A DNA stretch of 64,000 bases, taken from assembly GCA_034667405.1 (NCBI GenBank), contig JAXDJX010000019.1, forward strand, positions 124,001 through 188,000, read 5' to 3'. A program made the translations under genes and the position numbers. The stretch comes from JANXVR01 sp034667405. GTDB taxonomy: Bacteria; Actinomycetota; UBA4738; HRBIN12. How positions within the stretch are numbered: the first letter of the stretch is position 1; every line of letters begins with the position of its first letter. The notes below the pieces were generated by a model. The model had not been told where the DNA came from. It saw nothing but the letters and a program-made list of their open reading frames with translations, and searched no databases. Positions 31,974-40,905 of the stretch are shown one piece after another.

Positions 31974-33392
31974 CTACCCGGAACGGAGCCGGGCCAAGGT
32001 ACGTTCCTTGGTTAGGAGTTCCAACGACTCCGGAAGGGGTGGCGACACGTTCGAACCGGTGACCGCGGCCCGGACGGGCTGGAACGCTTTCGTTCGGTTG
32101 AGGCCCTCTGACTCGGCGAGGGCGTCCAACGCGGCCTGGATCTGCTCGGTAGACCATGGCTGAACGTCGGCCAGAGCGTCGGCGACCCGGCCCAGATAGC
32201 CCTCGGGGGCTTTCGCGATAAGGCTCGCGGCTTTCTCGTTCGGCACGATGTCATCGGTGAAGAGGAACCGAAGGAGTTCGGGCGCCTCGGTGAGTGTCTT
32301 CATCCGTTCCCGGACCATCGGCATGGCCTTCGTCAGGAGCTCGGGGTCCACCGAGAGCCCCGATGCCGTGAGGAAGTGCATGCACCGTGCGGCCAGCTCC
32401 TCAGGGCTGAGCTGTTGGATGTAGTGGTTGTTCATGAACGTGAGCTTGTCGGTATCGAAGGCGGCCGGATTGGACGACACGCGCGCCAGGTCGAACTTCT
32501 GGACCAGCTCTACGCGAGAGAAGAAGGTGGTTTCTGCGTCGGCGGACCAACCGAGGAGCGCCAGGTAGTTGATCAGCGCCTCCGCGAGATAGCCCTGTTC
32601 GCGGAAGGATTCGACGCTGGTGGATCCGTGGCGCTTGGAGAGTGGCTTGCGATCGGGACCGAGGACCTGGGGCAGATGGGCGTAGGTGGGGGCAGTGCCA
32701 CCGAGCGCCTCGATCACGGCGATGTTCCGGGGCGCAGCAGTGAGCAGGTCGTCGCCGCGGACCACGTGTGTGACGTCCATGAGCATGTCGTCCACAGCCA
32801 CGGCGAGAAGGAACACGGGTGAGCCGTCCGACCGCACGAGGACGAAATCCTTGAGTTGGCCGGAGGGCCAACGAACCTCGCCTTTCACGAGGTCCTGGAT
32901 GGCCCATTCACGCTCGGGCATGTGGAAGCGGATCACGCTGGAGCGACCTTCGGTCTCGAATGCCGTACGTTCCTGGTCCGTCAACGCGCGGCAGCGACCG
33001 TCGTACCCGGGGGCTTCGCCACGCGCCATCTGCGCCTGCTTGCGTTCCTCCAGCTCCTCGGGCGTGCAGTAGCAGCGGTAGGCGTCCCCGGAGTCGATGA
33101 GCGCGGCGGCCTTCGCCGCGTAGATCTCCAGGCGTTCGGACTGACGATACGGGCCGTGCGGGCCGCCCACTTCCGGGCCTTCGTCCCAGTCGAGTCCGAG
33201 CCACCGGAGATCTGCCAGCACCCCCTGGAATGCCTCCTCGGTCACACGGCTGGTATCGGTGTCCTCGACCCGCAGCACGAATGCTCCACCGTTCCGCCGG
33301 GCCCAGAGCCAGCTGAAGAGCGCGCTCCTGACGTTGCCGACGTGAAGCGATCCCGAGGGGGCGGGCGCGAACCGGCAACGAACCGTGGTCAC
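31974..33392 (-). CDS. gltX: Glutamyl-tRNA synthetase
   Basis: Charges tRNA-Glu and, where GatCAB is present, usually tRNA-Gln as well. At 472 residues the class I HIGH motif appears as HVGN in APSGSLHVGNVRSA (10-23), and the KMSKR loop as PLSKRHG. The C-terminal anticodon-binding domain is complete. The GTG start lies in GTGA shared with the stop of the FAH gene. The presence of gatCAB at 53.6-56.9 kb suggests a non-discriminating enzyme. Confidence 0.95.
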   Translation of the reverse strand: MTTVRCRFAPAPSGSLHVGNVRSALFSWLWARRNGGAFVLRVEDTDTSRVTEEAFQGVLADLRWLGLDWDEGPEVGGPHGPYRQSERLEIYAAKAAALIDSGDAYRCYCTPEELEERKQAQMARGEAPGYDGRCRALTDQERTAFETEGRSSVIRFHMPEREWAIQDLVKGEVRWPSGQLKDFVLVRSDGSPVFLLAVAVDDMLMDVTHVVRGDDLLTAAPRNIAVIEALGGTAPTYAHLPQVLGPDRKPLSKRHGSTSVESFREQGYLAEALINYLALLGWSADAETTFFSRVELVQKFDLARVSSNPAAFDTDKLTFMNNHYIQQLSPEELAARCMHFLTASGLSVDPELLTKAMPMVRERMKTLTEAPELLRFLFTDDIVPNEKAASLIAKAPEGYLGRVADALADVQPWSTEQIQAALDALAESEGLNRTKAFQPVRAAVTGSNVSPPLPESLELLTKERTLARLRSG

Positions 33393-34153
33393 GGTCCCAC
33401 CACCGGGTTGGACAACGCTCCGACGCCGTCGACCTCCACCTCGACGACGTCGCCGTTCACGATCTTGCCCACGCCTTCGGGCGTACCGGTCAGGATCACG
33501 TCGCCCGGGAGCAGGGTCATGAATGTGGTGATGTATTCGATCAGCGTGCCGACGCCGAACACCATATCCGCGGTGCTGGCGCGCTGGACCACGTCACCGT
33601 TCAGCCGGGTCTCGATGGTGGCGTCGATCGGATCCACCGTGGTGTCGATCCATGGCCCCAGCGGGCACGATCCGTCGAATCCCTTCGCACGGGTCCATTG
33701 GCCGTCGGTCTTCTGCAGGGTGCGGAGCGTCACATCGTTCGCACAGGTGAACCCCAGGATGTAGCGGGAGGCGTCCTCGGCTCGCACCCGTCGGGCAAGG
33801 CGCCCCATGACCACGGCCATCTCGCCTTCGTAGTCGATGCGGCGGCTGATGGGCAGGAGTTGGATCGGATCATTCGGACCGATCACGGCCGTCGACGGCT
33901 TGAGGAACAAGAGCGGCTCCTCGGGGACATCTCCGCCGAATTCCGCAGCGTGCGCCTCGTAATTCTTCCCGACGCACACCACCTTGCTGGGCAGGACGGG
34001 GGCGAGCAGCCGAACGTCGTCGGTCAGGATCTCCTCCCCCGTCGGCAACGGATCTTCGAAGAAGGTTCCCGCCAGTACCCGGATGACGTCCGATCCCGGT
34101 TCGATGATGCCGGTGGCGATGCGGTCGCGATGATGGAACCGAAGGAGCTTCAT
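33389..34153 (-). CDS. Fumarylacetoacetate hydrolase (FAH) family protein
   Basis: A 254-residue hydrolase/isomerase of the FAH superfamily. Metal-binding residues appear in YEGEMAVVMGR (Glu), the FTCANDVTLR segment and TPEGVGKI near the end, and KVVCVGKNYEAHAAEFG is the family opening. Members act on acylpyruvates, such as 2-hydroxyhepta-dienedioate or oxaloacetate enol; the substrate is unknown. In M. tuberculosis the homologue Rv2993c is also next to the glutamyl-tRNA synthetase gene. The ATG at 34153 was chosen because the upstream extension has no family similarity. Confidence 0.9.
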   Translation of the reverse strand: MKLLRFHHRDRIATGIIEPGSDVIRVLAGTFFEDPLPTGEEILTDDVRLLAPVLPSKVVCVGKNYEAHAAEFGGDVPEEPLLFLKPSTAVIGPNDPIQLLPISRRIDYEGEMAVVMGRLARRVRAEDASRYILGFTCANDVTLRTLQKTDGQWTRAKGFDGSCPLGPWIDTTVDPIDATIETRLNGDVVQRASTADMVFGVGTLIEYITTFMTLLPGDVILTGTPEGVGKIVNGDVVEVEVDGVGALSNPVVGP

Positions 34154-34192
34154 GGCGACCGAGGCTACCGCAGGCGAGCTGGGCCGCGCCGG

Positions 34193-34198
34193 TAGGCT
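34193..34198 (+). promoter_or_regulatory. Leaderless-type -10 box (TAGGCT) for the P-type ATPase
   Basis: TAGGCT, a 6-base spacer and ATG at 34205. On the other strand a TAGCCT box (34162-34167) lies 8 bases before the FAH gene, so this 51-base gap appears to hold two divergent promoters. Confidence 0.5.
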
Positions 34199-34204
34199 GA
34201 GGTG

Positions 34205-36556
34205 ATGGACGACGAGCGCGGGCTCACCGCCGCGGAGGTCACGGCCCGCGTGGCGGACGGCCGTACCAACGAGCTTCCCGATGCACAGACTCGAACCACC
34301 GGCGCCATCATCCGTGCGAACGTTTTGACCCGATTCAACGCGCTCCTGGGCGCGATGTTCGTGCTGATCCTTGCGACCGGGCACCTGCGCGACGGCCTCT
34401 TCGGGCTGGTTCTGGTGGCGAACGCACTCATCGGCATCGTCCAGGAGGTCCGGGCGAAGCGAACCCTGGATCGGCTGACCCTCCTGTCGGCACCGAAGGC
34501 GCGCGTGCTCCGAGACGGAGCAGAGAGCGAACTCCCGGTCGAACAGGTGGTGCAGGATGACCTCCTGCTGGTTTCCCCCGGTTCGCAGGTGGTGGTGGAT
34601 GGGGTGGTGGCGGCCTCCGAGGGCCTGGAGTTGGACGAATCGCTCCTGAGTGGAGAATCGGACGCGGTGCTGAAGGCCGCCGGAGACCAGGTGCTGTCGG
34701 GGTCATTCGTGGCTGCGGGGACGGGCAAGGTTCGGGCGACGAAGGTCGGCGAACTCGCCTACGCCGCGCAACTCGCGTCGGAGGCCAAACGGTTCTCGTT
34801 GACATCGTCGGAACTTCGTTCGTCGATCGACCGGATCCTCACCTGGGTCACGTGGGCGATCGTGCCGACCGCGGTTCTGCTGTTCGTGAGCCAGCTGCGC
34901 CACCACGCCGATTGGCGTGCGGCGGTGACCGGGGCTGTGGCGGGCACCGTCGCCATGGTTCCCGAAGGCCTGGTGCTCCTCACCAGCGTGGCGTTCGCGA
35001 TGTCCGTGCTGCGACTGTCACGTTCGCGGGTGCTGGTCCAGGAACTCCCTGCGGTCGAGGGACTGGCCCGCGTCGACGTGCTCTGCATCGACAAGACCGG
35101 CACGCTCACCGAGGGGAAGCTCACGGTGAAGTCGATCGAGCCACTCGACCCCCAGGCCGATCTGACGGACCTCCTTGCTGCCTTCGCGGCGGCGGATCCG
35201 GCTCCGAACCCGACGATGCGGGCGATTGCCCTCCACGCCGGCGAGCCCGCCTCAAGTCCCGCGGTCGCGGCGACCGTCCCGTTCTCCTCCGCCCGCAAGT
35301 GGAGTGCCGTGGCGTTCGCTGACGGCCGGGCCGTCGTCTTGGGAGGAGCCGATGTGATACCCGGCCTCGACGGAGCCGCCCGGGACATCGCGGAACGACG
35401 CACCGAAGGAGGAGATCGGATCCTGGTTCTCGCTGAGACGTCGGGAGGGTTGCCGGATGTCGAGGCTCCGCTCCCGCCGATGAACCCACTCGCGCTCATC
35501 GCGCTCGGAGACGCCATCCGTTCGGATGCCGGAGAGACCCTCGCCTATTTCGCCCGTCAGAACGTGCGGGTGATGGTGCTCTCGGGTGACGATCCACGGA
35601 CGGTGGGTGCCATCGCGGCGGCCTTGGAACTGCCCGGATCCACGAACCCCGTCGATGCCCGCGAACTGCCGGACCAGCCGTCAGCATTGACGGCTGCCTT
35701 GGAGCAGACGAACGTGTTCGGGCGGGTGACTCCCCATCGCAAGCGAGACATGGTTCAGGCCCTTCAGGCCGCGGGACATACCGTTGCGATGACCGGGGAC
35801 GGGGTGAACGATGCCTTGGCACTCAAGCACGCGGACATCGGGATCGCCATGGGGTCGGGTTCGGACGCCACCAGGGCGGTTGCGCAGTTGGTGCTCCTCG
35901 ATTCCCGGTTCGCGACCTTGCCGTCAGTAGTGGCAGAGGGCCGCCGGGTCCTCGCGAACATCGAACGCACGTCCGGCCTTTACCTGACGAAGACGGTCTA
36001 CGCGATGCTTATCTCACTGGCCGTCGGCGTCGCCGGCTTCGTGTTCCCGTTCTTGCCCCGACATCTGACACTCGTCGGTGCGGTCACCATCGGCATCCCT
36101 TCCTTCTTCCTGGCGCTCGCACCCAACGAGCGGCGGTTCCACTCCGGGTTCCTTCGGCGAGTGGTTCGATTCGCCGTCCCGACGGGCACGCTTGCGGCCC
36201 TGGCGACGTTCCTCGCCTACGCCCTCGCGAACGCCGAGCCCGGTGTTTCGCTCTCGGGCGCCAGAACCACGGCCGTCATGGTGCTCACGTGGGTTGGACT
36301 GCTGGTTCTGTCGATCGTCGCCACGCCGTTGAAGGGGTGGCGCTTGGGCCTGGTCGGTGCCATGACGGGACTCTTCCTCGTGGTCATGGTGCTTCCTCCG
36401 ACCCAGGACTTCTTCTCGCTCCAAGTACCGAAGCTCATCGTGTGGTTGGCCGGCATGGGGATCGCGGCGATCGTGTGGTCGTTCGCCCGGTTGTTCGTGC
36501 CGGCTGCAAGACCGGTCGGAGACGAACCCGATCGAGGTACAAGAGGGCGCGGCTAG
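34205..36556 (+). CDS. CtpE-like cation-transporting P-type ATPase
   Basis: A 783-residue P-type ATPase with N-terminal membrane helices, actuator motif SLLSGESD, transport-site helix GTVAMVPEGLVLLTSV, phosphorylation motif DKTGTLT (Asp296), and hinge TGDGVNDALALK. Four to six helices follow. The sequence style matches mycobacterial CtpE, reported as a calcium uptake ATPase; PEGL in the fourth helix fits that group. No metal-binding N-domain is present, arguing against copper or zinc. ATG at 34205 is preferred over the in-frame GTG at 34202 because of the -10 spacing. It shares CTAG stops with pepN. Confidence 0.9.
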   Translation: MDDERGLTAAEVTARVADGRTNELPDAQTRTTGAIIRANVLTRFNALLGAMFVLILATGHLRDGLFGLVLVANALIGIVQEVRAKRTLDRLTLLSAPKARVLRDGAESELPVEQVVQDDLLLVSPGSQVVVDGVVAASEGLELDESLLSGESDAVLKAAGDQVLSGSFVAAGTGKVRATKVGELAYAAQLASEAKRFSLTSSELRSSIDRILTWVTWAIVPTAVLLFVSQLRHHADWRAAVTGAVAGTVAMVPEGLVLLTSVAFAMSVLRLSRSRVLVQELPAVEGLARVDVLCIDKTGTLTEGKLTVKSIEPLDPQADLTDLLAAFAAADPAPNPTMRAIALHAGEPASSPAVAATVPFSSARKWSAVAFADGRAVVLGGADVIPGLDGAARDIAERRTEGGDRILVLAETSGGLPDVEAPLPPMNPLALIALGDAIRSDAGETLAYFARQNVRVMVLSGDDPRTVGAIAAALELPGSTNPVDARELPDQPSALTAALEQTNVFGRVTPHRKRDMVQALQAAGHTVAMTGDGVNDALALKHADIGIAMGSGSDATRAVAQLVLLDSRFATLPSVVAEGRRVLANIERTSGLYLTKTVYAMLISLAVGVAGFVFPFLPRHLTLVGAVTIGIPSFFLALAPNERRFHSGFLRRVVRFAVPTGTLAALATFLAYALANAEPGVSLSGARTTAVMVLTWVGLLVLSIVATPLKGWRLGLVGAMTGLFLVVMVLPPTQDFFSLQVPKLIVWLAGMGIAAIVWSFARLFVPAARPVGDEPDRGTRGRG

Positions 36557-39111
36557 GCGCCGAAGCGTGCGGCGAGTTCGGCCCCCGCGCGAACCCGCAG
36601 CGCCACGGCGATCCGCTGACGCTCCAGGATCTGCTGCAGGGTTAGCGCCGCTTGCGGGATCGGGTGCGCTTCGAAGAACGCCTGGATCTCCTCGGCGAGA
36701 TCCGGGTCGGTGATATATCGCACGCCGCTCGCGAGATAGATCATGTTCGAGGCGGCGAACCGTTCCTTGGCATCGTCCCAGTGCCCGGCGAGGAAGCGCC
36801 ACACGCGGTGGCCTTGGTCGCGGTTCGTGATCGCCCTGCCCAGGATGAACGGTCCGTCCTGTGACCGCACCTCCTCGGTGAGTGAGGAGGACAAGGTCCG
36901 GTCCATGAGGGCGTCATCGCGGAAGCGCGCGAGCGCGCTCAGATATCGCTGTTGCTCCTGCGGCGTCGACGCCTCGTTCGCCATCGAACGGTACGTCGCG
37001 TAGTCTTCGGGACCTCCGGTCGCCGCCACGATCTCCACCGCCGCCGCGGCGAGCGCCGCGTCAACGCGCTCACCCGCACGCGCCTCGTGCTCCAACTCCC
37101 GAGCCTGCGCCTGCGCCTCGGGGTCGTCGCCGGTGATGGCGAGGGTCTGGATAAGTGTTCCTCGCAAGGTTCGGGTCAGGTCGGATTCGCCTTCCGCGGG
37201 TTCCCAGCCGAGACGCTCCACGGCCGGGCGAACCAGCTCACGGACGGTGTCGCGGAATCGATCGCGCGCCGCGCCATCCATGAATCGATCGCACCATCCA
37301 AGGCCCGTGATGATGGCCTGCCATACGGTGAGCTCGGTCTCGTCCTTGAACCCCTGCACCAGCTCGATGAAATCGACGGCACTCGCGAGACCACCCACCA
37401 CCGCCGCCCACGCGTCGTCCACGAAGCCTTGGCGTTCGATCGGCGACAGTTCGGTCATCGCGGAGGAGGCGAGGCGTTCGCGGAGTTCTGCGTCGGCGTA
37501 CCAGACGCGCGCGAAGCTGGCTCCGTCCGCATTGATTACGAGCGGGCCGTCTCCCGTGAGCGGAACCTCGGCACCTTCGGCTTCCAGAAGGATCCATCGG
37601 ACATCGGTCCCCTGGCGAACCGCGAGGGGCAGCGGCCAGGTGGTCTCCGAGGAGAGACCGTCGGCGCGATAGCGGGCCTGCGTCAGCTGAGCGACACCGC
37701 CGGACTGCGTCACCGTGACCTGGGGGTAGCCGCCCTGGAAGATCCAGGCGTCCATGATCCGGCGAACCGGCTCCCCCGTCTCCTCTTCGAGGGCGTCCCA
37801 CAGATCGTGCGTTTCTGTGTTCGCGTGCGCATGCGTGCGGAGGTACCGACGGATACCGTCACGGAACCGATCGCGACCCAGGTACTGCTCCAGCATCCGC
37901 AGCACTGCTCCACCCTTCGTGTACGTAAGGGTGTCGAACATGCCACTCGCATCGTCCGGCGAATGGACCGGATACTCGATGGGCCGGGTCGATTCCAGGG
38001 CGTCGACCTCGAGCGCGTTGACCCGCTGGCGCGCGAACAAGGTCCAGATCTCCCATTCCGGGTACATGTCGTCGACGGCCAGCATCGACATGAACGTGGC
38101 GAACGCTTCGTTGAGCCAGATGCCGTTCCACCATCGCATGGTGACGAGGTCTCCGAACCACATGTGGGCGAGTTCGTGCGCGACGGTCTCCGCGGCGTCC
38201 ATGAGTTCTTGCTGTGTGGCCGTTTCGGGATCGATGAGCAGGTAGGTCTCGCGATAGGTGATACATCCGAGATTCTCCATCGCGCCCTGCGCGAAATCCG
38301 GGAGAGCGATGTGATCGACCTTGGCGTCCGGATACGGGATGCCGTAGTAGTCGCCGAAGAAGTTCAGCGATCTGACGCCGACGTCCTGCGAGAACCGTGT
38401 CAGGGCTCCCTTTCCCGGGACGTGGGCGATCCGCACGGGGGTGCCGTTCGCGTCCGAGGACTGCGTCAGCTCGAGCGGTCCCACCACGAAGGCCACCAAG
38501 TAGGACGACATCGGCATCGTGTCGGCGAACCGGATCCGTACGCGTCCGTCGCCGGACCCTTCTCGGGACACCTCCGGGCCGTTGGAGATCGCTGTCAGCC
38601 CTTGGGCGACAACCAACGTGATCCCCCACGGGGCTTTGAGGTCGGGTTCGTCCCAACAGGGGAAGGCGCGGCGGGCGTCGGTGGCCTCGAAGTGCGTGGT
38701 ACCGATCCGCTGCTCCACCCCCGCACTGTCACGGTAGGTCGAGAGGTAGAACCCGGTGAGTTGCCGGTTGAACTCACCTTCGAACCGCACGCTCAAGGTC
38801 CAGTCGCCCGCTGCGGCCGCAGACTGGAGTTCCAGATGGGCTCGTTCAGCCTCCGGGTCCATCCGGATCTTCGCGATCTCGACCTGGGTTCCGTCGGCCG
38901 CGGTGAGCGATCCGTCCTGCAGGTCCAGCCCCAGGGCGTTCAGCACGATCTCCGTGATCGGCTCGAGCACCTGGATGCGAACCTCCTGCGTGCCGGAGAA
39001 GGACGCGGCGTCCAGGTCCGGTTCCACCGTCATCGCGTAGTGCTGAGGGATCACCGAACGGGGAAGTCGGTACCGGGCCTCCGAGTCCTCAGGCATGCCG
39101 CTCCTCTTCAT
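36553..39111 (-). CDS. pepN: Aminopeptidase N (M1 family)
   Basis: A zinc aminopeptidase that removes N-terminal residues from peptides. At 852 residues: the substrate-recognition motif GAMEN is at 276-280, zinc motif HELAH at 312-316, and the third ligand Glu335 in WLNEAFATF. An ERAP1-like C-terminal domain completes it. There is no signal peptide, so it is cytoplasmic. The stop shares the palindrome CTAG with the convergent ATPase gene, and the ATG overlaps the ilvE stop (ATGA); a second ATG five codons in is possible. Confidence 0.95.
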   Translation of the reverse strand: MKRSGMPEDSEARYRLPRSVIPQHYAMTVEPDLDAASFSGTQEVRIQVLEPITEIVLNALGLDLQDGSLTAADGTQVEIAKIRMDPEAERAHLELQSAAAAGDWTLSVRFEGEFNRQLTGFYLSTYRDSAGVEQRIGTTHFEATDARRAFPCWDEPDLKAPWGITLVVAQGLTAISNGPEVSREGSGDGRVRIRFADTMPMSSYLVAFVVGPLELTQSSDANGTPVRIAHVPGKGALTRFSQDVGVRSLNFFGDYYGIPYPDAKVDHIALPDFAQGAMENLGCITYRETYLLIDPETATQQELMDAAETVAHELAHMWFGDLVTMRWWNGIWLNEAFATFMSMLAVDDMYPEWEIWTLFARQRVNALEVDALESTRPIEYPVHSPDDASGMFDTLTYTKGGAVLRMLEQYLGRDRFRDGIRRYLRTHAHANTETHDLWDALEEETGEPVRRIMDAWIFQGGYPQVTVTQSGGVAQLTQARYRADGLSSETTWPLPLAVRQGTDVRWILLEAEGAEVPLTGDGPLVINADGASFARVWYADAELRERLASSAMTELSPIERQGFVDDAWAAVVGGLASAVDFIELVQGFKDETELTVWQAIITGLGWCDRFMDGAARDRFRDTVRELVRPAVERLGWEPAEGESDLTRTLRGTLIQTLAITGDDPEAQAQARELEHEARAGERVDAALAAAAVEIVAATGGPEDYATYRSMANEASTPQEQQRYLSALARFRDDALMDRTLSSSLTEEVRSQDGPFILGRAITNRDQGHRVWRFLAGHWDDAKERFAASNMIYLASGVRYITDPDLAEEIQAFFEAHPIPQAALTLQQILERQRIAVALRVRAGAELAARFGA

Positions 39112-40031
39112 TCCACGTAGGTGAGCCAGTCGGGGTAGCGCGGGTTCTCGCCCTTGGTCGCAGCGAAGAAGGCGCCCTGGAGTTCCTTCGTCACCGGTCC
39201 CCGGTGCCCCTCCCCCACCACGCGGTCATCGACCTCGCGGATCGGCGTGAGTTCGGCCGCCGTGCCCGTGAAGAAGCACTCGTCCGCGTTATAGAGGTCC
39301 GTGCGAACCAGGTTCTCTTCCTTGACGGTGTAACCCAGATCGCCAGCGAGGGTGATCACCGTGCTGCGGGTGATCCCGTCCAGGCAGCCGGCGGCCGTCG
39401 GCGGCGTGATCAGGATGCCGTCGCGAACGACGAACACGTTCTCCCCCGATCCGTCCGTGATGGTCCCCGCCTCGTTCAGCATGATCGCTTCGTCGTAGCC
39501 GGCTTTGAGCGACTCCACTTTGGCCAGGACCGAGTTGATGTACTGACCGGTGGCCTTCGCTCCTGCGGGCAGGGAGTTCTGCGAATTCCGCCGCCAGCTG
39601 CTGATCTTGATCCGCACGCCCTGCTCCAGCGCGTCCTCGCCGAGGTAGGCGCCCCAGGGCCAGACGGCGATGGTCACGTTGACGGGAGCGTTGAGCGGGT
39701 TCACACCCATCTCACCGTAGCCCCTGAACGCGAGCGGCCGGATGTAGCACGCCTTCAGTGCGTTCGCCCGGATGACGTCCTTCGTCCCCTCGACCAGGGC
39801 CTCGTGCGAATACGGCAGATCCATGTGATAAAGCTTCGCGCTGCGTTCGAGGCGGCGCAGATGCTCGTCCAGGTGCCACACCGCCGCCCCGCGAGACGTC
39901 TCGTAGGCCCGGATCCCCTCGAACACGCCGCTTCCGTAATGCAAGGCGTGGCTGAGCACGTGGATCGTGGCGTTGCGCCAGTCCACCAGCTCGCCATCCA
40001 TCCAGATCTTCTCGACCTCGGTGATCGGCAC
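39108..40031 (-). CDS. ilvE: Branched-chain amino acid aminotransferase
   Basis: A fold-type IV PLP transaminase of Ile, Leu and Val synthesis. At 307 residues the PLP lysine is Lys159 (GAKATGQYINS), with SHALHYGSGVFEGIRAY at about 27-43 and DGSGENVFVVRDG toward the C-terminus. It overlaps pepN by 4 bases. CAGGAGG precedes the ATG. The 81-base gap upstream shows no clear leader-peptide attenuator. Confidence 0.94.
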   Translation of the reverse strand: MPITEVEKIWMDGELVDWRNATIHVLSHALHYGSGVFEGIRAYETSRGAAVWHLDEHLRRLERSAKLYHMDLPYSHEALVEGTKDVIRANALKACYIRPLAFRGYGEMGVNPLNAPVNVTIAVWPWGAYLGEDALEQGVRIKISSWRRNSQNSLPAGAKATGQYINSVLAKVESLKAGYDEAIMLNEAGTITDGSGENVFVVRDGILITPPTAAGCLDGITRSTVITLAGDLGYTVKEENLVRTDLYNADECFFTGTAAELTPIREVDDRVVGEGHRGPVTKELQGAFFAATKGENPRYPDWLTYVE

Positions 40032-40112
40032 CGGAACCTCCTGGTGTCGGGCGCGGGGTGCTCCGCAGCGGTAGCACAGGATACCGAGGTCAGCCCTCGG
40101 GCGACGAGAGCG

Positions 40113-40898
40113 TCAAGACTCGGCGTCCACGTCGTAGGCATGCCATTCAACGTCGACGTCGTGGTGGAGGGCCTCCAGATCCCCGAAGCGCTCCTCGGCC
40201 CAGGCTCGCGTTTCCTGTGCGTAGCGGATCCGGGCATCAGGGTCCAGCTTCCATGTCCACGAATGGATGTTGTCCTCGGTCGCCTGGATGAACGCCGCCA
40301 GGGATTGCCGATCGGGATCCTCGAAGGAGGGCAACGAGCGAACGCGGCATCCCAGCGACACCATGTAGGCATCCAGCGTCGGCCAGTCCGACCATGCCAG
40401 CCCGATGGGGACCGAGGCCACCCCCGCCAGCTCCTCGTAGTGTCGTTGCACCTCGTTCTTCGTGCCTGCGAACCCGCCGATCTCTCCCGCGATGACGCCG
40501 CCAGGTCCGACCACGCGGACCGCCTCGGCCATCACGTCCCGCCAATCACGGATGAGGTGCAGGATCCATCGGAAGTAGGCGGCACCGAAGGCACGATCCC
40601 TGAACGGCATCACGGTGGCGTCGCCGACCACCAACGGGAAGGGCGACCTGCCGCCAGCCTTCTCGCCCACCTTGGAGATCATCGGCACCGAGCGGTCCAC
40701 TCCCGTGACGTCCACGCGGTTCGTGTGCAGCGAGAGCGCAAGCTGCCCCGTTCCTACACCGATCTCCAACACCTTCCCGCGCCCTTCGAACTCGGACGCA
40801 AGGAGTTGCGCGATGCGTGCTGTTCCCGCCGGGCTGTAACCGCGCGTGGCGTCATACCGCTCCGCGATGCGGTCGTAAGAGACGGAGCGTGCGTCCAC
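40113..40898 (-). CDS. SAM-dependent methyltransferase (class I)
   Basis: A 261-residue methyltransferase. SAM motif I is VLEIGVGTGQLAL (about 43-55), followed by VTGVDRS, VGDATVMPF and VRVVGPGGVIAGEIGG. It resembles the UbiE/Methyltransf_11 group, whose substrates range widely. It begins with GTG 7 bases after the stop of the oxygenase-like gene and ends the run of demethylation-type genes. Acting after a demethylase, it might recycle or detoxify the product, but that is only inference. Confidence 0.85.
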   Translation of the reverse strand: MDARSVSYDRIAERYDATRGYSPAGTARIAQLLASEFEGRGKVLEIGVGTGQLALSLHTNRVDVTGVDRSVPMISKVGEKAGGRSPFPLVVGDATVMPFRDRAFGAAYFRWILHLIRDWRDVMAEAVRVVGPGGVIAGEIGGFAGTKNEVQRHYEELAGVASVPIGLAWSDWPTLDAYMVSLGCRVRSLPSFEDPDRQSLAAFIQATEDNIHSWTWKLDPDARIRYAQETRAWAEERFGDLEALHHDVDVEWHAYDVDAES

Positions 40899-40905
40899 CG
40901 GGCGC

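Noticed and set aside
36952..39120. 722-codon plus-strand open frame opposite pepN
   Set aside because: Antisense shadow of aminopeptidase N, which has all its catalytic residues.
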